This document shows positions 6,909 through 11,368 of a DNA stretch of 11,368 nucleotides, in pieces. The notes below the pieces were generated by a model. The model saw only the letters and a program-made list of their open reading frames with translations, did no database searches and had not been told where the DNA came from. How positions within the stretch are numbered: the first letter of the stretch is position 1; the number at the start of each line of letters is the position of its first letter. Position numbers and translations under genes: made by a program. Source of the DNA: Methanosarcinales archaeon (GTDB lineage: Archaea > Halobacteriota > Methanosarcinia > Methanosarcinales > Methanocomedenaceae); assembly GCA_023136155.1 (NCBI GenBank), contig JAGLRT010000051.1, forward strand, positions 1 through 11,368. Reading direction: 5' to 3'.

Positions 6909-6926
6909 TAGCTCCAATAGCAAACA

Positions 6927-9689
6927 TCAACCCAGACTTTCCCTAAGCATTTCCACCCCATGCTCCAGAGCTTCACCAATCTTACCTGCATCAGGACCGC
7001 CACCCTGTGCCAGTTCAGGTTTACCCCCGCCACCGCCTCCCACGACTTTGGACATCTCCCGTACAAGGTCACCAGAGTTTGCTCCCTTAATTAAAGTTAA
7101 ATCCCCACATGCTACAACAATCTTTGCACCCTCAAAGTTACTCCCTAATATTGCAACCACATCTGGATCTTCGATCAATTCACTAGCAAGTTTTACTAGT
7201 TCATCAGCATCGGCATCAACAAAGTTTTTCTTTACGACTTTAACTCCTTTGACTTCTATAGCTTCTGAAATAAAACTAACAGCTCTTGCCGAAGCAAGTT
7301 CTTCCTTAAGCCTGACATTCTCCTTCTTGAACTCTTTCCATTCACTAAAGAACCTACCAGTAGTCTCTGGCAAGTGTTCCGGAGCAACTTTCAATTCATC
7401 AGCACTCAGGCGCAACAAATCATCCAGTTCCTGCCAGCGCTTTACTGCAGCCTCGCCTGCTGCATATTCCAGCCGCTCAACGCCATCCTGTATCCGTTCG
7501 GTCTTAAGTATCTTAATGGGACCAATAAGTCCGGTATTGCTCACATGAGTCCCACCACAAGCCTCCACATCATCCCCCACTTTGAGCACCCTGATCTGTT
7601 TACCCGGCGGCACACCACCCTGGTATAGTACGAAACCGAACTTTTGTTCTGCCTCGGTTCTGTCCATCCATGTAATCTCCACCGGGATATTGTCCATTAC
7701 TGATTTGTTGGCAACCAGTTCAATTTCTTTGAGTTCATCATTCGTGATACGTTTGAAATGAGAAAGGTCCAGACGCGCCCTATCAGCACTTTTTTGGGCA
7801 CCGGCCTGCCAGATATGTTTACCCAGCACCTTCTTGGCGGCATCGTTCACTACATGTGTGGCAGTATGATGGCGCATGTGGGCCAACCTTCTCTGAGTGT
7901 CAACTGAACCATCCACAACGTCCCCTGGTTCAAGGTCGATCTTGTCCTCAGTAACAGTGTGCAATATCACGCCCTGCTCTATCCGGACTTCAACCACATG
8001 ATAAGTTGTGTCCCCTTTTGTGATTACTCCATGGTCGTGGGGCTGTCCACCGCCTTCGGGATAAAACTGGGTCCTGTCAAGAATAATATTACCGTCTATC
8101 ACTGCAACAACATTTGCCTGGAATTCAAGGTCTTCAGGCTGGTAATAATATGACTTCTCTGTATCGGGCAGTCCCTCAATACCAGGAATTGCCACCTCCA
8201 ATTCTTCTTTATCCTCTGCTTTACTGTGGCTTTCAGCTACAAGTGAATAGAATGTATCTGGCAGGTCTATCCTCAGGCCGATCTCCTTGGCCACCTCTAC
8301 CGTGATTTCAGGGGGTATGCCGTGAGTATCGTACATCTGGATGATCTCATCAAGTGGGAATTGTTCACCTTTATCCATATAATGCCGTGCTGTCTTGGCA
8401 ACCAATCGCCTCCCCCGCTCAAGGGTATCAGCATATTTTTCTTCTTCCCTGCCAAGTATCTCAACAATGGTATCCAACCGTTCCCTGAACTCAGGATATT
8501 CGGGCATATTGTCAATCTGCATGGTGACAATATCAGATAGCGGCACTTTCATGTCCGCCTCAGCCATAAGTCGCAGGGTCCTGCGCAATACCAAACGTGC
8601 CAGATATCCTGCTTTCACGTTAGAGGGAATGATGCCATCTCCGAACATGAACGCCAGGCACCTGCTGTGGTCAGCTATGGTGTACACTCTTTCCACCGGT
8701 TCCATAATAGTTTGGAGCATTTCTACCTGTATGCCGATGTTTGCAGCCACTTGCTTGCGTAGTTCTAAAAGGTTAGCATGCCCGGTAATATCCATCATTC
8801 CGGCAAGCTTCGCGTTCTGGGCAAGGATATTGGCATATTCGGGGTCGTCCAGTTTATGCTCCACCCCTGCCATTTCCATCAGTTTATTGATAATTTCGGG
8901 GAACACTGCATCGTAGATAGTTGGCGAACCCTTGCTGGCCCATACGAACCGCTCCAGTCCATAACCAGTATCCACTATGTAATTGTCCATCTTTACATAC
9001 TGGTCGCCCTTGATCATGATATTGCCACCCTTCTGCTGCTTCAGGTCCATGAATACCAGAGTGGCCACTTCCAGGCCGCCCACCAGCACTTCAACACATG
9101 GTCCTGCATTGCCACCGCCAGCCCACGGTTCTTCCTTGTAGGTCACCGCTTTTGGGTCGGCGCCCAGCTCTGTTAGCAGGGCATCACAATAAGCAACGGT
9201 CTCGTTTTTCCAATATATTTCCTTTTGTGGATTATTAAAAGCGTGATGTGCCATCATCTCGAAATTGGTGAGATGGCGGCCGCTGCGTCCAACTGCATCG
9301 AGGTCAGGCAGCCTGATACATGGTTGGCTGATGGTTAGGGGATTGGCCGGGGCCGGTACCATTCCCGAAGTTACGAATGGCTGGAAATCGGCAATACTGG
9401 CAATAGTAAGATAGATATCGTCCCGCCACCGGGCAATTACAGGGTAGCGTTCCAGTCTGGTATGTTTTCGTTCCTCAAAGAAGGAGAGGAATTTCTCCCG
9501 CATCTGCGAGAGGTTATATTCCCCCTTAAATACCGGGGCTCCTATGAATGAGTAATGGTCGCAGGGGGCGTCTCCACATGTTGTTCTGTCCGGGTCCCGT
9601 GTCCAGTATATACTGCCGCATTTTGAGCAGGTTTTTCTTTCAAAGCCGTTCTCAAAGAAGTATTCAAGTTGATATTCGTCCTCTGGCAT
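6927..9689 (-). CDS. alaS: Alanyl-tRNA synthetase, archaeal type
   Basis: The product (920 residues from the chosen start) charges tRNA-Ala with alanine in the cytoplasm. The archaeal hallmark is the N-terminal Cys4 motif CSKCG...CGDAPC (C21, C24, C38, C43). The catalytic core follows, with RWRDDIYLTIASIADFQPFV, QPCIRLPDLDAVGRSGRHL and GYGLERFVWAS. The editing domain contains FYPEGGGQPHDHG, the zinc-binding HTATH (H608, H612) and CGGTH (C711, H715), which clear mischarged Ser and Gly. The C-terminal DHHA1/C-Ala part ends with a six-glycine run at 884-889 and ELAQGGGPDAGK. All motifs look intact and the length is normal for archaea. The frame is open further upstream to an ATG at 9764, but family members begin at MPEDEYQLEYFF, so the ATG at 9689 is used, with a weak GGGA upstream. 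It lies upstream of the eCIS genes on the same strand but 615 bp away, so it is probably a separate unit. Confidence 0.98.
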   Translation of the reverse strand: MPEDEYQLEYFFENGFERKTCSKCGSIYWTRDPDRTTCGDAPCDHYSFIGAPVFKGEYNLSQMREKFLSFFEERKHTRLERYPVIARWRDDIYLTIASIADFQPFVTSGMVPAPANPLTISQPCIRLPDLDAVGRSGRHLTNFEMMAHHAFNNPQKEIYWKNETVAYCDALLTELGADPKAVTYKEEPWAGGGNAGPCVEVLVGGLEVATLVFMDLKQQKGGNIMIKGDQYVKMDNYIVDTGYGLERFVWASKGSPTIYDAVFPEIINKLMEMAGVEHKLDDPEYANILAQNAKLAGMMDITGHANLLELRKQVAANIGIQVEMLQTIMEPVERVYTIADHSRCLAFMFGDGIIPSNVKAGYLARLVLRRTLRLMAEADMKVPLSDIVTMQIDNMPEYPEFRERLDTIVEILGREEEKYADTLERGRRLVAKTARHYMDKGEQFPLDEIIQMYDTHGIPPEITVEVAKEIGLRIDLPDTFYSLVAESHSKAEDKEELEVAIPGIEGLPDTEKSYYYQPEDLEFQANVVAVIDGNIILDRTQFYPEGGGQPHDHGVITKGDTTYHVVEVRIEQGVILHTVTEDKIDLEPGDVVDGSVDTQRRLAHMRHHTATHVVNDAAKKVLGKHIWQAGAQKSADRARLDLSHFKRITNDELKEIELVANKSVMDNIPVEITWMDRTEAEQKFGFVLYQGGVPPGKQIRVLKVGDDVEACGGTHVSNTGLIGPIKILKTERIQDGVERLEYAAGEAAVKRWQELDDLLRLSADELKVAPEHLPETTGRFFSEWKEFKKENVRLKEELASARAVSFISEAIEVKGVKVVKKNFVDADADELVKLASELIEDPDVVAILGSNFEGAKIVVACGDLTLIKGANSGDLVREMSKVVGGGGGGKPELAQGGGPDAGKIGEALEHGVEMLRESLG

Positions 9690-9795
9690 GGTATTTTCCC
9701 TGTGTTGGTGATAAGGGTTTTTAATGGTCTTTTTGGTAAAAAGGTTTGCGCAGATGAAAGGCATCAGGGGGTGGGGTGTCTGGATTTTCCAGGGA

Positions 9796-9811
9796 CAATA
9801 TAAAATAAATC
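9796..9811 (-). promoter_or_regulatory. alaS: Probable TATA region of alaS
   Basis: The minus strand reads GATTTATTTTATATTG, about 107-122 bp upstream of the alaS ATG, which would give a leader of roughly 85 nt. A second, weaker candidate, CCATTAAAAACC, lies closer (about 9717-9728) and would give a very short leader. The sequence does not decide between them. Confidence 0.45.
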
Positions 9812-9826
9812 CGGCAGTTATATTCA

Positions 9827-9967
9827 GAGATTGTCGAAAAAGTACCTGAAAAGCACTTAAATTGAAACTTCCAGAAATATTGTTAAAATTAAATCGATAT
9901 GGTGCACCGGGTTAAGTTTAGATCGTAAAGCTAAAATATTCGAAAAGTAGGCTTTTCCGACAATCTC
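9827..9967. mobile_element. 141-bp inverted-repeat-bounded segment, MITE or IS-end remnant
   Basis: GAGATTGTCGAAAAA at 9827-9841 is matched by TTTTCCGACAATCTC at 9953-9967; 14 of 15 positions pair, and both ends begin GAGATTGTCG when read inward. The 111 bp between them has no coding potential. Next to the right end is a compact hairpin, GAAAAG/CTTTTC (9942-9947 / 9952-9957). The size, the terminal repeats and the place between two divergent promoters fit a miniature inverted-repeat element or fused IS ends. The flanks share an ATATT-like string a few bases out, but no clean target duplication is visible. It could instead be a regulatory or terminator-like structure. Confidence 0.5.
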
Positions 9968-10058
9968 AAATATTACACTCATATAGGCGAACTAAAATGG
10001 GAAGGATATAAAGTAATCTATTCTCCGAACCAACATTTTTGTCAAAAGGCTAACAATT

Positions 10059-10076
10059 CCGAAAAATTTATATATT
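10059..10076 (+). promoter_or_regulatory. BRE/TATA promoter of the S-layer-type gene
   Basis: CCGAAAAATTTATATATT is a good archaeal purine-rich BRE followed by a TATA box. Start of transcription would fall near 10098-10102, giving a leader of about 50-55 nt that ends in a strong ribosome site. This suits a well-expressed envelope protein. Confidence 0.7.
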
Positions 10077-10140
10077 ATCACAAAAAGAAATGAACTGATA
10101 GTAGAGATATTGCGAAGATTACGTTCCATATGTCAAAGAA

Positions 10141-10147
10141 GGTGATT
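10141..10147 (+). promoter_or_regulatory. Shine-Dalgarno site of the S-layer-type gene
   Basis: GGTGATT lies 5 nt before the ATG at 10153. It selects that ATG over the internal ATG at 10201, which has no such site. Confidence 0.75.
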
Positions 10148-10152
10148 GAATT

Positions 10153-11368
10153 ATGTTTCATAAAGAAATTAGAATTAACCATAACGCTGCAAGTAACAGC
10201 ATGAATACATGCAGGATATTGATTATAGTGCTCATGACCGCCTCCTTGTTTGTACTGAGTACGGGAGTGGGTGCAGCGGAAGATGTCAATGTTACATTAG
10301 ATCATACTTTTAGCAAAATCTCCGGAGAAATTGAAAATAATGACGTACTTAATTTGGGAAAAGGATATGAAATCAGAATAACAGACATTGATAAAGATGT
10401 TTTTCCAAATAAAATCAGGTTAATTCTTGAAAAAGATGGTGTTGACATTGGTGATCAAATTCTAGAGACTGGACATGAGTATTTCTGGCGTAATGATGAA
10501 GATTCAATTAAACTAAATGTTGAAGTATTTGTTGGCACAAGCATGGATGTAGTTTTTTTCAAGAATGTTTATCAAATCGCTGATGGAAATGCTATCATAG
10601 ACAATGAAAACTTTACTACAATTTACAGCGATAGAAACAGTAGGAGTTTGATTTCAAATACTGCTGATTATAACAATATAGAAGGATTTACGAAATCAAA
10701 TGAAAATGTATTGCAAAGTTCAATCATTCCACCTCCATTCGGTTATTCTCAGGAATTCCTAAAAGAAGACTATAGCCTTACATTATTGGAATTAAGTATT
10801 GAAGGAAATGCAGCATTGATATCATTATCTAAAAATGGTGACGAAATTACAACTGATGTCCTACAAGTCGGTGATTTATATAACTACAATTCATTATTGA
10901 GCTTTAAATTAGACAAAGTATTTGTGGGCACATCGAACAATTATATTGAAATTAGCAATATTTATCAATATTCCGAAATAGATTCAAGTGTTATAGTCCA
11001 GAATGAATCTGCATTAATTCGTGCAGGATCAACTGGTAAGTTCATAATTACAGGAGGGGGACCCGAATGGCAACTTGAAGAAAATTACAAATTACATGTT
11101 ATTGATATTGATATAACAGGTCATTCCCGGGAGGCAATTTTACTTGTTACAAAAGATGGTACTCAAGTTGATTATACCATAATTAGTGTAAGTGATAGCT
11201 ATACTTATCATAAAAATGGAACCCCTATAATAACAGCTGACCTTGAAACGATCTTCAGTGGCGAAGGTGGAGTATCCATGGCCAGGCTGTATCATGTATA
11301 TCAATATTCTGAGGACACAGGTAAAATATTGTTAAATGATGCAATCCACCTTTATTCAGTTGGAAATA
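10153..11368 (+). CDS. Secreted S-layer-related protein with Methanosarcina-type repeats, 3' end cut by window edge
   Basis: 405 residues are in view without a stop. An N-terminal signal peptide is clear: a basic start, a hydrophobic core at about 22-36 (ILIIVLMTASLFVLS), and likely cleavage near VGA-A at 41-42. Three diverged beta-rich repeats follow at about 67-145, 202-275 and 306-387. Each runs from a YxLxxxDID-like strand through a K(D/N)G turn to a (V/I)F.G segment and ends in (V/I)YQ(Y/I)(S/A)(D/E). This is the pattern of the S-layer-related duplication domain of Methanosarcina envelope proteins, which form the outer protein lattice. Four Asn-X-Ser/Thr sites (N46, N153, N284, N355) could be glycosylated. 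Any C-terminal membrane anchor would lie beyond the window. It is transcribed divergently from alaS under its own promoter. Whether it is the main S-layer protein or a minor relative is not decidable here. Confidence 0.85.
   Translation, partial: MFHKEIRINHNAASNSMNTCRILIIVLMTASLFVLSTGVGAAEDVNVTLDHTFSKISGEIENNDVLNLGKGYEIRITDIDKDVFPNKIRLILEKDGVDIGDQILETGHEYFWRNDEDSIKLNVEVFVGTSMDVVFFKNVYQIADGNAIIDNENFTTIYSDRNSRSLISNTADYNNIEGFTKSNENVLQSSIIPPPFGYSQEFLKEDYSLTLLELSIEGNAALISLSKNGDEITTDVLQVGDLYNYNSLLSFKLDKVFVGTSNNYIEISNIYQYSEIDSSVIVQNESALIRAGSTGKFIITGGGPEWQLEENYKLHVIDIDITGHSREAILLVTKDGTQVDYTIISVSDSYTYHKNGTPIITADLETIFSGEGGVSMARLYHVYQYSEDTGKILLNDAIHLYSVGN

Larger units (their letters stand above)
6312..6926. 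other. 615-bp spacer between alaS and the eCIS cluster
   Basis: This stretch separates the end of alaS from the first eCIS gene; both are on the minus strand. It is AT-rich, with no recognisable tRNA or other stable RNA gene. It holds one doubtful 70-residue minus-strand frame (6527-6739), an 8-bp inverted repeat (6740-6747 / 6781-6788), a 6-bp inverted repeat just upstream of the eCIS head gene (6332-6337 / 6348-6353) and another short one (6412-6417 / 6425-6430). The eCIS promoter should lie here, but no single TATA element stands out. A T5 run on the alaS transcript at 6904-6908 is a possible terminator. Confidence 0.6.
9690..10152. other. Divergent promoter region between alaS and the S-layer-type gene
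   Basis: These 463 bp hold a TATA-like element for alaS (9796-9811, minus), a 141-bp segment bounded by inverted repeats (9827-9967), and a clear TATA box and ribosome site for the rightward gene (10059-10076 and 10141-10147). A short plus-strand frame of about 50 codons runs open from 9935 to a TGA at 10091-10093, without a start codon that could be trusted. No stable RNA gene is recognised. Confidence 0.6.

Noticed and set aside
6312..6926. A tRNA or other stable RNA gene next to alaS as an integration site
   Set aside because: No acceptor-stem pair, T-loop consensus (GGTTCRAATC type) or cloverleaf could be found on either strand.
6862..7548. Long plus-strand open frame (228 residues) opposite the alaS 3' end
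   Set aside because: It is rich in Ser, Pro and Thr, as expected for the antisense of a Gly/Glu/Lys-rich coding region, and overlaps an unmistakable gene. The same applies to the other plus-strand frames opposite alaS and the eCIS genes.
9690..9764. Upstream ATG at 9764 that would lengthen alanyl-tRNA synthetase by 25 residues
   Set aside because: The added stretch (MPFICANLFTKK...) has no counterpart in the family as I know it, and the conserved N-terminus begins at MPEDEYQLEYFF. No ribosome site supports the longer start.
1..11368. CRISPR array or tandem direct repeats
   Set aside because: No evenly spaced repeated units were seen; the only repeats are the protein-level S-layer repeats and short inverted repeats.

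Overview
The window looks like a chromosomal piece of a methanogen-related archaeon of the class Methanosarcinia (Methanosarcinales or an ANME-2-type relative). Three things point there. The alanyl-tRNA synthetase has the archaeal architecture, with an N-terminal four-cysteine zinc motif and a glycine-rich C-terminal loop. The right-edge gene encodes a secreted protein with Methanosarcina-type S-layer repeats. The promoters carry archaeal TATA boxes and the ribosome sites are of the GGTGA/GGAGGT type. The exact genus cannot be read from the sequence alone.

Layout. Positions 1-6311 hold a leftward (minus-strand) cluster encoding part of an extracellular contractile injection system (eCIS), a phage-tail-like particle. 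In transcription order it contains a 107-residue cysteine/histidine-motif protein, a two-module AAA+ ATPase (Afp15/Pvc15 type), a DUF4255 tail-terminator protein (Afp16/Pvc16 type), a beta-rich protein with a carboxypeptidase-regulatory-like domain, the contractile sheath, the inner tube, and the start of a small conserved eCIS/tail-assembly protein that runs off the left edge. Baseplate, spike, tape-measure and cargo genes are not in view and should lie to the left of position 1. Positions 6312-6926 are mostly intergenic, with one doubtful 70-residue frame. Positions 6927-9689 hold alaS on the same strand. Positions 9690-10152 are a divergent promoter region that also contains a 141-bp segment bounded by near-perfect 15-bp inverted repeats, resembling a MITE or IS remnant. 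From 10153 to the right edge runs a plus-strand gene for a secreted S-layer-like protein, incomplete at its 3' end.

How the genes fit together. The tube stacks inside the sheath, the DUF4255 protein is expected to cap the distal end, the small tube-proximal protein probably helps assembly, and the ATPase is expected to act during assembly or maturation. Structural genes are tightly packed, with 4-bp stop/start overlaps and strong ribosome sites on tube and sheath. The ATPase and zinc-type gene are separated from them by a 125-bp AT-rich gap that may carry a promoter. The most interesting content is this archaeal eCIS: an ATPase whose first AAA module looks catalytically degenerate, and an unassigned small Cys/His protein at its head. 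alaS is housekeeping and gives a chromosomal anchor. The S-layer-like protein is probably unrelated to the eCIS, although a released particle would have to cross such a layer.
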